From Methylobacterium frigidaeris (GTDB taxonomy: Bacteria > Pseudomonadota > Alphaproteobacteria > Rhizobiales > Beijerinckiaceae): a stretch of 64,000 nucleotides of DNA. The position numbers and the translations under genes are program-made. The stretch is from NCBI RefSeq assembly GCF_022179185.1, contig NZ_BPQJ01000007.1, positions 124,001 to 188,000 on the forward strand. Direction: 5' to 3'. Under the pieces are notes generated by a model. It searched no databases and was not told where the DNA came from. It was given only the letters and a program-made list of their open reading frames with translations. Shown here piece by piece: positions 1-9,013 of this stretch (positions within the stretch are counted from its first letter, which is position 1; each line of letters opens with the position of its first letter).

Positions 1-942
1 CGCCATGCCGACGACCTCGCCGCGGCGAACGGTCAGGCTCACATCCTCGACCGCCAGGCGCTCGGGATGGAGCGGGTGGCGCACGCTCCAACCCTTGACC
101 TCCAGCAGCGGCTCGCCGATGGAAACACCCTCCCGCGGCGGATAGCGGTGGGCGAGGTCGCGCCCGACCATGCCCTTGATGATCCGGTCCTCGTCGAGCG
201 TCCCGTCGGGCCCCAGCATCGCCGCGCGGGGCAGCGTCTCGACGCTTGCGCCGTCGCGCAGGATCGTGACGCTGTCGGCGACCCGGGCGACCTCGTTGAG
301 CTTGTGCGAGATCAGGATCGAGGTGATGCCCTGCTCGCGGAACGCCTCGAGCAGGGCGAGCAGCGCAGCGCTGTCGCTCTCGTTAAGCGAGGCGGTGGGC
401 TCGTCGAGGATGAGGAGGCGCACCCGCTTCGACAGCGCCTTGGCGATCTCGACGAGCTGCTGCTTGCCGACGCCGAGATGGGTGACCAGGGTCTCGGGCG
501 CCTCGTTCAGGCCGACCCGGGCGAGCAGGTCCCGGGTGCGTGCCATGGCGAGGGGCCAGTCGATCACGCCGAAGCGCGAGGCCGCCTCGTTGCCGAGGAA
601 GATGTTTTCCGCGATCGACAGGAGCGGCACCAGGGCGAGTTCCTGGTGGATGATGATGATGCCGAGCGCCTCGCTGTCGGGGATGCCGGAGAAGCGACGC
701 TCCTGCCCGTCGAACAGGATGCTGCCGTCGTAGGAGCCGGCGGGGTAGACCCCGCTCAGCACCTTCATCAGGGTCGACTTCCCGGCCCCGTTCTCGCCGC
801 AGACGGCGTGGATCTCGCCGGCGCGGACGGCGAGGGTGACGTTGTCGAGCGCCTTCACGCCCGGGAACGTCTTGGTGATGCCGCGCATCTCCAGGATCGG
901 AGCGGCATTCGGCATCACGCACGAGGCCGGGGACGCCGCCAT
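1..942 (-). CDS. gguA: Sugar ABC transporter ATP-binding protein, GguA/XylG type (partial)
   Basis: Cytoplasmic ATPase that powers import of monosaccharides with the ChvE-type binding protein encoded just upstream. The first 314 codons are present and the 3' part lies beyond the window. Reading inward from 942 there is a Walker A (GENGAGKST), the signature variant [13 protein letters not shown], Walker B ([10 protein letters not shown]) and the beginning of a second nucleotide-binding domain, as in the tandem-ABC sugar ATPases of the Xyl/Rbs/Ara family. The ATG at 942 overlaps the stop of the binding-protein gene (ATGA), so the two are translationally coupled. The permease gene (gguB) would be expected outside the window. 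XylG is the alternative name; the ChvE-like partner favours GguA. Confidence 0.85.
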   Translation of the reverse strand, partial: MAASPASCVMPNAAPILEMRGITKTFPGVKALDNVTLAVRAGEIHAVCGENGAGKSTLMKVLSGVYPAGSYDGSILFDGQERRFSGIPDSEALGIIIIHQELALVPLLSIAENIFLGNEAASRFGVIDWPLAMARTRDLLARVGLNEAPETLVTHLGVGKQQLVEIAKALSKRVRLLILDEPTASLNESDSAALLALLEAFREQGITSILISHKLNEVARVADSVTILRDGASVETLPRAAMLGPDGTLDEDRIIKGMVGRDLAHRYPPREGVSIGEPLLEVKGWSVRHPLHPERLAVEDVSLTVRRGEVVGMA

Positions 943-2024
943 CACTTGACCTGCGAGGCCTTGTAGTAGCCGCTGTCGACCAGGATCGTCTGCCAGTTGG
1001 ACTTGTCGACCGTCACCGGCTTCAGCAGGTAGGACGGCACTACCTTGACGCCGTTGTTGTAGGTCTTGGTGTCGTTGACCGGGACCTGGCCGCCGGTCGA
1101 GATCGCGTCGACCATGTCGCTCGTCACCTTGGCGAGCTCCCGGGTGTCCTTGAACACCGTCATGCTCTGGTCGCCGCGTACGATCGCCTTGACGGAGGGA
1201 ACCTCGGCGTCCTGGCCGGTGATGACCGGCATCGGCTGGTCGGACGAGCCGTACCCGACGCCCCTCAGCGACGAGATGATGCCGATCGAGATGCCGTCAT
1301 AGGGCGAGAGCACCGCGTCGAGGCGCTTGTTGCCGTAGAAGGCGGAGAGCAGGTTGTCCATCCGGGCCTGGGCCGCGGCGCCGTCCCAGCGCAGGGTCGA
1401 GACCTTGTCCATCCCGAGCTGCTTGCTCGGCACCGTCAGCTTGCCGGAATCGATGTAGGGCTTCAGCACCGACATCGCGCCGTCGTAGAAGAAGTAGGCG
1501 TTGTTGTCGTCGGGAGAGCCGCCGAACAGTTCGATGGTGAACGGCCCCTTGCCGTCCTTGAGGCCGAGCTTGTCGACGATGTAGCTGCCCTGGAGCACAC
1601 CGACCTGGAAGTTGTCGAAGGTGGCGTAGTAATCGACGTTCTTCGAGCCACGGATCAGGCGGTCATAGGCGATGACCTTGATGCCGCGGTCGCTCGCCTG
1701 CTGCAGCGCGTCCGACAGGGTGGTGCCGTCGATCGCCGCGATCACCAGCACCTTGGCGCCGGTGGTGATCATGTTCTCGATCTGCGAGAGCTGGTTCGGG
1801 ATATCGTCCTCGGCGTATTGCAGGTCGGCGGTGTAGCCCTTGGCCTTGAGCGCCTGGACCAGGCCCTGGCCGTCGGCGATCCAGCGCGCCGAGGACTTCG
1901 TCGGCATCGACACGCCGATCTTGCCCTTCTGCTGGGCTTGATCCTTCTGCTGGGCCTGCGCCGGGGATGCGAGCATCGCGGCAGCCATCAGGGCTCCGCC
2001 GATGAGGGCGACGAACGACTTCAT
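942..2024 (-). CDS. chvE: Multiple-monosaccharide periplasmic binding protein, ChvE-like
   Basis: Periplasmic solute-binding protein of a sugar ABC importer, 360 aa. It starts with a Sec signal peptide (hydrophobic run then AQAQ, cleavage about residue 24), followed by a periplasmic-binding-protein type I fold with the ChvE hallmarks: GVSMPTK near the mature start, the [14 protein letters not shown] segment and the YDRLI and TGQDAE motifs. ChvE of Agrobacterium binds galactose, arabinose, xylose, glucose and acidic sugars; specificity here is inferred. The ATG at 2024 is preceded by GGGAGGAAGC, so the in-frame ATG 12 bases upstream is unlikely to be used. It is first gene of the operon with the ATPase at 1-942. 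A palindromic repeat occupies the leader side. Confidence 0.88.
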   Translation of the reverse strand: MKSFVALIGGALMAAAMLASPAQAQQKDQAQQKGKIGVSMPTKSSARWIADGQGLVQALKAKGYTADLQYAEDDIPNQLSQIENMITTGAKVLVIAAIDGTTLSDALQQASDRGIKVIAYDRLIRGSKNVDYYATFDNFQVGVLQGSYIVDKLGLKDGKGPFTIELFGGSPDDNNAYFFYDGAMSVLKPYIDSGKLTVPSKQLGMDKVSTLRWDGAAAQARMDNLLSAFYGNKRLDAVLSPYDGISIGIISSLRGVGYGSSDQPMPVITGQDAEVPSVKAIVRGDQSMTVFKDTRELAKVTSDMVDAISTGGQVPVNDTKTYNNGVKVVPSYLLKPVTVDKSNWQTILVDSGYYKASQVK

Positions 2025-2397
2025 GCTTCCTCCCAATCCCCGCGTCTTCGCTGCGCGGGGCTGCCGGTGATTGGTGCCCGGCAGGATTGTGTCCTGCCAT
2101 TCTGCCGGAGCTCTTGTTTCTACATCATGGCTGCCGGGATGCCCCAGCGGTGGAGAGGCTCTTCCTCACAACCCATCGGTTCGACTCAACGACTCTTTCC
2201 CACCCTCGACCTCATCCTGAGGTGCTGCTGCTTGCAGTAGCTCGAAGGGGGCTCCAGATTGCTGGGAGACTTCTGGAGCCCTCCTCCGAGGCTCACTTCG
2301 TTCGCACCTCAGGATGAGGGCGCGCATAGGTTGGCGATAGACAGCGGAGGATACGAGACCTTTGGACGAGTGAACCCTGGTAAGTCGGGTCTCGTCC
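2025..2397. other. Intergenic region between chvE and the aldose dehydrogenase
   Basis: This 373-base stretch should hold the chvE promoter (read leftward), but I see no convincing hexamers. Its right half is occupied by a long palindromic repeat (listed separately). I see no credible coding sequence. Confidence 0.5.
2209..2319. repeat. Long intergenic palindrome, CCTCATCCTGAGGTGC family, copy 1
   Basis: Outer arms CCTCATCCTGAGGTGC (2210-2225) and its exact reverse complement (2304-2319) enclose a nested hairpin GGCTCCAGA (2250-2258) / TCTGGAGCC (2272-2280). A second copy with the same outer arms sits at 47666-47778, and single arms occur near 12405 and 37629. This is the architecture of REP/BIME-like dispersed palindromes that are common in Rhizobiales intergenic DNA. 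No transposase is associated with it here. Confidence 0.8.
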
Positions 2398-3156
2398 TCA
2401 CACCCAGCCGCCGTCCACGACGTAGTGCTGGTTGGTGCAGGCGCCGGCCTCCTCGGAGGCGAGGAAGACGGCGAAGCGGGCGACATCGGCCGGCACCAGC
2501 TTGCGCTTGAGGCACTGCCGAGCGTTGATCTCGGCCTCAGATTCCGGGGTCACCCAGAGGGCGAGCTGGCGCTCGGTCATGATCCAGCCCGGCGCCAGCG
2601 CGTTGACGCGGATGCCGAAGGGCCCGAAATCCCGGGCGAGGGATCGGGTCAGCCCGATCACCCCCGACTTGCAGGCGGTGTAGGCCGCCATGCCGCCCTG
2701 GCCGATCATCCACGAGACCGAGCCGAAGTTCACGATCGCGCCGGCGCCCTTCGCCTTCATGTCGGGAAGGACCGCCTGGGCGGCGAAGAACTGGTGCTTG
2801 AGGTTCACGGCGATGCGGCCGTCCCAATAGGCCTCCGTCACCTCCTCGGTGGCGTGGCGCTCGTCATGGGCGGCATTGTTCATCAGCACGTCGATTGGCC
2901 CGAAGCGGTCACGGATCCGGCCGATCGCGGCCTTGAGAGCCGGAATATCGGTGACGTCGGCAGGCTCGAAGGCGACCGCGAGGCCCTCCGATTCGAGTTC
3001 GGAGGCCAGGGACCGGGAGGGCGCCTCCGCGATGTCCAGGAAGCCGACCCGTGCCTTCTGCCGGGCGAAGTGCCGGACCAGCTCGGCCCCGATGCCGGAG
3101 CCGCCGCCCGTCACCACCACGACCTTGCCCGCAAGGTCCGGATAGATTGCCGCCAA
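2398..3156 (-). CDS. Aldose 1-dehydrogenase, SDR family (Caulobacter XylB-like)
   Basis: NAD(P)-dependent oxidation of an aldose, probably D-xylose or a related sugar, to its lactone in the cytoplasm. The 252-aa protein has the Rossmann motif TGGGSGIG (16-23), NNAA (93-96), catalytic Ser around 146-148 and YxxxK (Tyr159, Lys163). The opening IYPDLAGK and the closing VVDGGWV resemble Caulobacter D-xylose 1-dehydrogenase. I chose a TTG start at 3156 because GGGAGGAAGC lies directly upstream and because the family begins at this IYP segment; an ATG 39 bases upstream has no ribosome site. It is divergent from the GntR regulator and near the ChvE transporter, an epimerase and a lactonase, which fits an oxidative sugar pathway. 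The exact sugar is inferred. Confidence 0.75.
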   Translation of the reverse strand: MAAIYPDLAGKVVVVTGGGSGIGAELVRHFARQKARVGFLDIAEAPSRSLASELESEGLAVAFEPADVTDIPALKAAIGRIRDRFGPIDVLMNNAAHDERHATEEVTEAYWDGRIAVNLKHQFFAAQAVLPDMKAKGAGAIVNFGSVSWMIGQGGMAAYTACKSGVIGLTRSLARDFGPFGIRVNALAPGWIMTERQLALWVTPESEAEINARQCLKRKLVPADVARFAVFLASEEAGACTNQHYVVDGGWV

Positions 3157-3201
3157 CGCTTCCTCCCTCGAAGCCCGCCGGTTCGCTCGACGCACTGAAA
3201 A

Positions 3202-3214
3202 TCATTTAATATGA
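3202..3214. promoter_or_regulatory. AT-rich divergent promoter/operator candidate
   Basis: In the short space between the divergent dehydrogenase and GntR genes there is one AT-rich patch (about 3195-3222) containing the perfect inverted repeat TCAT-N5-ATGA. GntR/FadR proteins bind short inverted repeats in their own promoter region, so this is the most likely operator. If the regulator starts at 3292 the site lies wholly outside coding sequence. This is inferred from position and symmetry only. Confidence 0.35.
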
Positions 3215-3291
3215 CTATTCCAGTGGCCCGGCCCTTATCGCGGAATCCTGACGCGCGGGCAAGAGGCGAAAAGCGGCGGGAGGATGCAACC

Positions 3292-4074
3292 TTGGATGAG
3301 ATCGGCGCCGAAACCGTGCCACGGCGGTGTCCGGGCCACGCCCGGGTGGCCCGAGCGCTCGGCACCGCCATCGTCGCCGGGCGCTACCCTGAGGGCGACG
3401 TGCTGCCGGGCGAGCCGGTGCTCCTCGCACGCTTCGGGGTGTCGCGCACGGTCCTGCGCGAGGCGATGAAGACCCTGTCGGGCAAGGGCATGCTGGAGGC
3501 CCGCACCCGGGTCGGCACGCGGGTGCGCGAGCGGGCGGCCTGGAACCTGTTCGACCGCGACGTCCTGGCCTGGACCATCGAGGGCGGCATCGATCGCCGC
3601 TTCCTGCGCGACCTCGCCGAGATCCGCCTCGCCGTCGAGCCCGCGGCCGCCTCCCTCGCAGCGGAACGCCGGACCACTGCCGATCTCGACCGGCTCGATG
3701 CCAGCGTCGCAGCGATGCGCGCGGCGCCGGGTCTCGATCCGGCCTTCGCCGAGGCCGATCTCGCCTTCCATCTCGCGCTGGCTGATGCCTCCGGCAACGT
3801 CTTCATGCATTCCGTCGGGGCGGTGACCGAGGCGGCTCTCGACGTGCTCTTCCGGTTGAGCCGGCCCACCGACCCGCGGGCGCACGCCGTCTCCTGGCGC
3901 GCCCACGCGGCGATCGCGGCGGCGATCCGGGCCCGCGACCCTGCGGCCGCTGCCCGGGCGACCGAGGCGGTGGTGCGGGACGGCCTGAGGAACAGCGAGG
4001 CGGCGGTGGAGAGGGCGCCCCCTCCGCCCTACCCTACCGTGAGCCCGCCCTGCGCCCGAAGGAGCCCGGAATGA
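3292..4074 (+). CDS. GntR-family transcriptional regulator, FadR/FCD subfamily
   Basis: DNA-binding repressor or activator expected to control the adjacent sugar genes. The N-terminal winged HTH includes LPGEPVLLARFGVSRTVLREAMKTL-type sequence. It is followed by the all-helical FCD effector domain with AEADLAFHLALADASGN and a C-terminal helix carrying SWRAHAAI, which contributes the metal/ligand His residues. I prefer a TTG start at 3292, seven bases after GGGAGGA (3278-3284), giving 260 aa, the usual FadR-subfamily size. An in-frame ATG at 3211 gives 287 aa but has no ribosome site and would run through the AT-rich promoter patch. Its stop overlaps the galM start (ATGA at 4071), so regulator, epimerase and lactonase are co-transcribed. 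Confidence 0.8.
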   Translation: MDEIGAETVPRRCPGHARVARALGTAIVAGRYPEGDVLPGEPVLLARFGVSRTVLREAMKTLSGKGMLEARTRVGTRVRERAAWNLFDRDVLAWTIEGGIDRRFLRDLAEIRLAVEPAAASLAAERRTTADLDRLDASVAAMRAAPGLDPAFAEADLAFHLALADASGNVFMHSVGAVTEAALDVLFRLSRPTDPRAHAVSWRAHAAIAAAIRARDPAAAARATEAVVRDGLRNSEAAVERAPPPPYPTVSPPCARRSPE

Positions 4075-5093
4075 GCGACACTGCCCGCATCTCGGGCCCC
4101 GTCCCCGTCGGCGCGATGCCGGATGGCCGCCCGATCCTGGAGGCGCGGCTCGCCGGCGAGGGGCTGGCGGTCTCGATCCTGGACCTCGGGGCGGTGATCC
4201 GCCGGCTCGACTTCCACGGCCACCCGATGGTGCTCGGCCGCGACGACCCGCACGACTACGTGGCGAAGACGCCGCAATGCGGCGCGATCGTCGGCCGCTT
4301 CGCCAACCGGATCGCGGGCGGGCGCTTCACCCTCGACGGGACGACCTACGACCTTCCCCGCAACGAGGCCGGCCGCAACCACCTGCATGGCGGTGCGGCG
4401 GGATTCTCGCGCCGCAACTGGACCTTCGCCGAGGTGGGAGAGCGCAGCCTGACGCTGACCTACCGCGCGGCGGATGGCGAGGAGGGCTATCCGGGCGCCC
4501 TCGACGTCGCCTGCACCTACGCCATCACCGGCCCCGGCACCCTGCGCATCACCCTGACGGCGCGCACGGACGAGCCGACCATCGTCAACCTGACGAACCA
4601 CAGCTACTTCAACCTGCTCCTGCCTCGTCAAGGCTTTCCGGCCCCGACCATCGACGATCACGTCATCGAGATCCCGGCCGAGTCCTACCTGCCGGTCGAC
4701 GATGGCCAGATCCCGACAGGGGAGATCGCCCCGGTCGCCGGCACGCGGTTCGACCTGCGCCGCCCGACGCGCATCGGGGGCCGAGCCTTCGACCACGCCT
4801 TCGTGCTCGGGCGCGAGACGACACCCGAGCCCCGCACGGTCGGCCGGGTCACGGCGGCGGGCAGCGACGTGGCGCTCACGGTGCTCGCCACCGCGCCGGC
4901 GGTGCAGTTCTACGACGGCACGCATCTCGCCAAGGCCGGCCTCGGCTTTGCGGCCCGCTCCGCGCTCTGCCTCGAGCCGGAGGCGTTTCCGGATGCGCCC
5001 AACCACCCGGGCTTCCCGAGCGCGACCTTGCGCCCGGGCGAGACCTACCGCCAGATCATCGAGTACCGCTTCACGAAGGAGACCGCGCGATGA
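4071..5093 (+). CDS. galM: Aldose 1-epimerase (mutarotase)
   Basis: Interconverts alpha and beta anomers of aldoses so that the dehydrogenase receives the right form. The 340-aa length and beta-sandwich motifs fit GalM: FANRI near residue 80, catalytic His in RNHLHGG (His104/106), His177 in NLTNHSYFNL, and a C-terminal catalytic Glu in the LCLEPEAFPDAPN segment. It overlaps the regulator upstream and the lactonase downstream by four bases each, so it is the middle gene of a tight operon. The substrate could be xylose, galactose or arabinose; the family is not selective enough to decide. Confidence 0.88.
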   Translation: MSDTARISGPVPVGAMPDGRPILEARLAGEGLAVSILDLGAVIRRLDFHGHPMVLGRDDPHDYVAKTPQCGAIVGRFANRIAGGRFTLDGTTYDLPRNEAGRNHLHGGAAGFSRRNWTFAEVGERSLTLTYRAADGEEGYPGALDVACTYAITGPGTLRITLTARTDEPTIVNLTNHSYFNLLLPRQGFPAPTIDDHVIEIPAESYLPVDDGQIPTGEIAPVAGTRFDLRRPTRIGGRAFDHAFVLGRETTPEPRTVGRVTAAGSDVALTVLATAPAVQFYDGTHLAKAGLGFAARSALCLEPEAFPDAPNHPGFPSATLRPGETYRQIIEYRFTKETAR

Positions 5094-5965
5094 GCGGCTG
5101 GGCCGGCATCTTCTGCGACCGCGCCTGCATCCTCGGCGAGGGGCCGGCGGCGCATCCCGGCCTCGGCCGGCTCTACTGGCTCGACATCCTCGGCAAGCAT
5201 CTGGCGGAGCGGTCATTCTCGGGCGGCAGCACCACCCTGCACGACCTGCCGGTGATGGCCTCGATGGTGGCGCGGATCGACGACCATACCCTGCTGCTCG
5301 GGGCCGAGGACGGCCTGTATCTCCGCGACATCGCGAGCGGCCGGCTGCGGTTGCTGACGCCGCTCGAGGCCGACCGGCCGGAGACCCGCTCCAATGACGG
5401 CCGGGTCCATCCGAGCGGGGCCCTGTGGCTCGGCACGATGGGCAGACGAGCCGAGTCCGGGCTCGGGTCGATCTACTGGTTCTTCCGCGGCGAACTCCGA
5501 ACACTGTTCACCGGTCTCACCATCCCGAACGCCATCGCCTTCGCGGCCGACGGCGCGAGCGCGACCTTCGCCGATTCCGAGGCCGGGACGATCTGGCGCG
5601 TCGCTACCGATCCGTCGACCGGCCTGCCGGTCGGCGAGCGTCAGGTCTTCGTGCAGGTCCCGGCCTCCGAGGGTGCGCCGGACGGCGCGGTGATCGACGC
5701 GGAGGGCCTGCTCTGGAATGCCCGCTGGGGCGGCGCCAGCCTCGATGCCTACGCGCCCGACGGCACCCGGGTGCGCAGCATCGCGCTACCGGCCCGCCAG
5801 GTGACCTGCCCGGCCTTCATCGGGCCGGACGCCGACACCCTGGTGGTGACCTCGGCGACGGAAGGCCTCGACCCGGACCGGACCGACGACCGCTTCGCCG
5901 GGCGGACCTTTTCGGTTCCAGTGAAGGTGAAGGGGCGGTTCGAGCCGGCGGTGCGGGTGGAATAG
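5090..5965 (+). CDS. SMP-30/gluconolactonase-family sugar lactonase
   Basis: Hydrolyses a sugar lactone to the free aldonic acid, the step after the aldose dehydrogenase. The 291-aa protein is a six-bladed propeller with the metal-binding Glu in ILGEGP (Glu17), the SNDGRVHPSG and LWLGTMG segments, a central IPNAIAF and the PDGAVIDAEGLLW motif that carries the divalent-metal Asp. It is close in plan to Caulobacter xylonolactonase. The ATG at 5090 overlaps the galM stop. With the XylB-like dehydrogenase this gives the first two enzymes of an oxidative pentose or hexose route; the dehydratase that would follow is not in the window. Confidence 0.85.
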   Translation: MSGWAGIFCDRACILGEGPAAHPGLGRLYWLDILGKHLAERSFSGGSTTLHDLPVMASMVARIDDHTLLLGAEDGLYLRDIASGRLRLLTPLEADRPETRSNDGRVHPSGALWLGTMGRRAESGLGSIYWFFRGELRTLFTGLTIPNAIAFAADGASATFADSEAGTIWRVATDPSTGLPVGERQVFVQVPASEGAPDGAVIDAEGLLWNARWGGASLDAYAPDGTRVRSIALPARQVTCPAFIGPDADTLVVTSATEGLDPDRTDDRFAGRTFSVPVKVKGRFEPAVRVE

Positions 5966-5972
5966 AAGGCCC

Positions 5973-7175
5973 ATGCCCCGCCGCATCCTGATCGCCGGCG
6001 CCAGCATCGCCGGCACCACCGCCGCCTGGTGGCTCGGCCGCGCCGGCGTCGACGTCACCGTGGTCGAGCGTGCGCCCGCCTTCCGCGACGGCGGCCAGAA
6101 CGTCGACGTGCGCGGGGTCGGCCGCGCCGTCCTGCACGAGATGGGGCTGGAGCGGGCAGCGCTCGACCGCGGCACCGGCGAGGGGGGGACCGCCTGGGTC
6201 GACGCCGCGGGCCGGGCCCGGGCGCGTTTCATGACCGGCGAGATGGAGGGCGAGGGCCCGACCGCCGAGTTGGAGATCCTGCGCGGCGACCTCGCCCGCC
6301 TGCTCTACGAGGCGACCACCGAGCACGCTGCCTTCCGGTTCGGCGACAGCATCGCCCGAGCCGAGGAGGACGGGACCGTCGCCTTCGTGGGAGGCGCGAC
6401 GGAGCGCTACGACGCCGTCATCGTCGCCGAGGGCGTCGGCTCCGCGACCCGCGAGCGGGTGTTTCCGGGCGAGAACGACTCGCGCTGGATGGACCTGACG
6501 ATCGCCTACTTCACGATTCCCCGCACGCCCGACGACGATCGGCTCTGGCGCTGGTACAACGCGCCCGGTGGCCGCAGCGTGTCGCTGCGCCCCGACTCGC
6601 ACGGCACCACCCGGGCGATGCTGTCGATCCATGGGCCGCTGCCCGAGGCGCAGAGCTGGGACGCCCCACGCCAGAAGGCCTTCCTGCGCGAGCGCTTCCG
6701 CGACGCCGGCTGGGAGACGCCGCGGGTGCTCGCGGGTCTGGACGAGACCGACGACTTCTACTTCGACGTGCTGCGCCAGGTGCGGATGCCACGCTGGTCG
6801 CGCGGCCGCATCGTCCTCACCGGGGACGCGGCCTGGTGCGCAACCCCGCTCGCCGGCATCGGCGCCACCTTGGCGATCACCGGAGCGCGGGTGCTCGCCG
6901 GGGAGTTGACCCGCGGCGGCGACGTGCCGGGTGCCCTCGCGGCCTACGAGCGGGCGATGCGTCCGATGGTCCAGCAGGCGCAGGGCGTGCCGAAGATCGC
7001 CCCGCGATTGATGCATCCGCGCACGCGGGCCGGCATCCGCCTGCTGCACGCGGCCTTGCGGGCAGCGAGCCTGCCAGCCGTTCGAGGGGTGACGGGGACG
7101 CTGTTCGGGGGACGGCGGGACGAACCGGACCTGTCGCGCTACGAGGATGGGCGGGTGAGGATGGCCGTCCGGTAG
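5973..7175 (+). CDS. FAD-dependent monooxygenase, PHBH fold
   Basis: Flavoprotein that probably hydroxylates an aromatic or related small molecule using NAD(P)H and O2. The 400-aa sequence begins with the dinucleotide-binding motif GASIAG (9-14) and VVERA at the end of beta-2. It has the second FAD motif ILTGDAAWCATPLAGIGA around residue 280, where GD-x(n)-P is typical of class A hydroxylases. It begins seven bases after the lactonase and on the same strand, so it may share the transcript, although nothing in sugar oxidation requires it. Oxidoreductases annotated as TetX-like or UbiH-like look similar. No substrate can be assigned. Confidence 0.75.
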   Translation: MPRRILIAGASIAGTTAAWWLGRAGVDVTVVERAPAFRDGGQNVDVRGVGRAVLHEMGLERAALDRGTGEGGTAWVDAAGRARARFMTGEMEGEGPTAELEILRGDLARLLYEATTEHAAFRFGDSIARAEEDGTVAFVGGATERYDAVIVAEGVGSATRERVFPGENDSRWMDLTIAYFTIPRTPDDDRLWRWYNAPGGRSVSLRPDSHGTTRAMLSIHGPLPEAQSWDAPRQKAFLRERFRDAGWETPRVLAGLDETDDFYFDVLRQVRMPRWSRGRIVLTGDAAWCATPLAGIGATLAITGARVLAGELTRGGDVPGALAAYERAMRPMVQQAQGVPKIAPRLMHPRTRAGIRLLHAALRAASLPAVRGVTGTLFGGRRDEPDLSRYEDGRVRMAVR

Positions 7176-7304
7176 ATGGTCGTCTGAAGACGAAAAAATC
7201 TTTGCGCGCTGGATTTGATGGTCTCTGCGTCAGCCCCGGCTCCGCTGCGCGGCACCGGAATGACGCGGAGAGTCGGGCCTCATGCGATCAGACCGAGCAA
7301 CCGA

Positions 7305-7985
7305 TCAATGATCGTGGAACACCGTATACGCCTCCACCGGCTCCCGCTCCGCCCGTAATGCATTCACCGGCTCGCCCGGATCGGCAAAACCCAGAGCCAT
7401 CCCGCACACCACCATCTCGCTCTCCGGCACCCCGAGCTGGGCCCGCACCACGCCCGGATAGCTCGCGATCGCCGCCTGCGGGCAGGTATCGAGGCCGCGG
7501 CCGCGGGCGGCCAGCATCAGGGTCTGCAGGAACATCCCGTAATCGAGCCAGCTGCCCTGCTCCATGTCGCGGTCGATGGTGAAGACGAGGCCGACGGGGG
7601 CGCCGAAGAACACGAAGTTGCGACCCATTTGGCGCTTCGCGCCCTCCCGGTCGCCCTTTTCGATCCCGGCCAGCCCGTAGAGCTGCCAGCCGAGGGCGCG
7701 CCGGCGCCCGAGATACGGGTCGCGCCAGTCGACCGGGTAGTACTCGTATTCCCGGGCCTCCGGCGCGTCGCTCTCGTGCGCCGCCGTGAGCGCGCCGGTG
7801 AGGCGCCGGAGGGCCCGGCCGGTGACGACGTGGACCTTCCAGGGTTGGATGTTGCTGCCGCTCGGCGCCCGGCCGGCGAGCGCGATCAACTCGCGGATCG
7901 TCGCCTCCGGCACCGGATCGGGCCGGAAGCCCCGGACGCTGCGCCGACTGATGATCGCCGCGTCGATGGCTTTGTCCTCCGTCAT
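7305..7985 (-). CDS. Nitroreductase-family FMN oxidoreductase
   Basis: FMN enzyme of the nitroreductase superfamily, 226 aa. It shows ISRRSVRGFRPDPV with the FMN-phosphate-binding Arg cluster, APSGSNIQPWKVHVV at the next FMN contact, and a C-terminal MALGFADPGEPVNALRAER segment typical of BluB/NfnB-like members. The ATG at 7985 follows GGGGAG by eight bases, so the ATG 21 bases further upstream is less likely. It converges with the FAD monooxygenase upstream and diverges from the ABC transporter operon. Natural substrate unknown; members reduce nitroaromatics, quinones or enones. Confidence 0.8.
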   Translation of the reverse strand: MTEDKAIDAAIISRRSVRGFRPDPVPEATIRELIALAGRAPSGSNIQPWKVHVVTGRALRRLTGALTAAHESDAPEAREYEYYPVDWRDPYLGRRRALGWQLYGLAGIEKGDREGAKRQMGRNFVFFGAPVGLVFTIDRDMEQGSWLDYGMFLQTLMLAARGRGLDTCPQAAIASYPGVVRAQLGVPESEMVVCGMALGFADPGEPVNALRAEREPVEAYTVFHDH

Positions 7986-8115
7986 ATGGTCGTCTCCCCT
8001 CGTCACACCTTCGGCACGCGCATGCCGATGGATTAAACCACCCTACCCCGTGGCCTCTGGCCCGCCACGTGCTAGCGCGACCGCAAGGAACGTTCGTGGA
8101 GAAGGAATTTTCGTG

Positions 8116-8967
8116 ATGCTGTCGCGCAGATCGCTGGCAGGCCTGGTCGGGGCCGGCACCATGGCGGCGGGGGCGGCTGCCTCCGCGCTCGTAACCCCGG
8201 CCGTGGCGCAGGACGCGTCCGAGAGCGCCTTCGACCGGATCCGCCGCACCAAGAAGCTCCGCACCGCGGCGGTGGCCGGCGGCGCGCCGTACTACCAGAA
8301 GGACATTGCCACCGGGCAGTGGCGCGGCTTCTACGTCGACATGGCGAAGGCGCTCGCCGCCGAGCTCGAGGCGGAGCTGGAACTGTCCGAGACCACCTGG
8401 GGCAACGCGGTGCTCGACCTCCAGGCCAACAAGATCGACCTGTTCTTCGGCCTCAACCCGACCCCGAAGCGGGCGCTGGTGGTCGACTTCTCGGTGCCGG
8501 TGTTCAGCAACGCCTTCACGGTGATCGCCAAGAAGGGCTTTGCCCCGAAGACCTGGGCCGAGCTGAACAGCCCCGACGTGAAGCTCGCGGTCGATGTCGG
8601 CTCCTCGCACGACGCCGCCGTGACCCGGCTCTGCCCCAAGGCGCAGGTCGTGCGCTTCAAGTCCGCCGACGAGGCGACGCTGGCGCTCTCGACCGGCCGG
8701 GTCGACGCGCAATGCCTGGTCCTGATGCTGGCGATGACCGTTCTGAAGAAGAACCCGGCCCTCGGCCAGTTGGTCGTGCCGAACCCGGTCTTCGCCACTA
8801 CCTCGAATGCCGGCTTCCGGCGCGAGCGCGACAAGACCCTGCGCGACTTCGTCAACACCTGGATCGACTACAACAGGGGCCTCGGCTTCATCCGCCAGAC
8901 CATCGTGTCGAACATGGAGCTGGTGGGCGTGTCCGAGGCCGACATGCCGGCCGGCGTCTCGCTGTGA
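8116..8967 (+). CDS. Polar amino-acid-type ABC transporter, periplasmic binding protein
   Basis: Solute-binding protein of family 3 (PF00497 type), 283 aa. The N-terminus is a probable Tat or Sec signal peptide (SRRSLAG then a hydrophobic stretch ending AVAQDA). The mature part has the family pattern: KLRTAAVAG, GFYVDMAKALAAEL, a DLFFGLNPTPKRALVVDFSVP segment, and DVGSSHDAAV in lobe 2. AGAAGGA sits just upstream; a GTG one codon earlier (8113) is an alternative start. It is first in an operon with permease, ATPase, an SDR-fold protein and an enolase-superfamily enzyme. The ligand is therefore probably an amino acid or derivative degraded or epimerised by that enzyme. Confidence 0.82.
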   Translation: MLSRRSLAGLVGAGTMAAGAAASALVTPAVAQDASESAFDRIRRTKKLRTAAVAGGAPYYQKDIATGQWRGFYVDMAKALAAELEAELELSETTWGNAVLDLQANKIDLFFGLNPTPKRALVVDFSVPVFSNAFTVIAKKGFAPKTWAELNSPDVKLAVDVGSSHDAAVTRLCPKAQVVRFKSADEATLALSTGRVDAQCLVLMLAMTVLKKNPALGQLVVPNPVFATTSNAGFRRERDKTLRDFVNTWIDYNRGLGFIRQTIVSNMELVGVSEADMPAGVSL

Positions 8968-9013
8968 GCCGGCAGGGGCGTGGGCCGGCCTGATAGGTAC
9001 ACCTGGAATTGAC

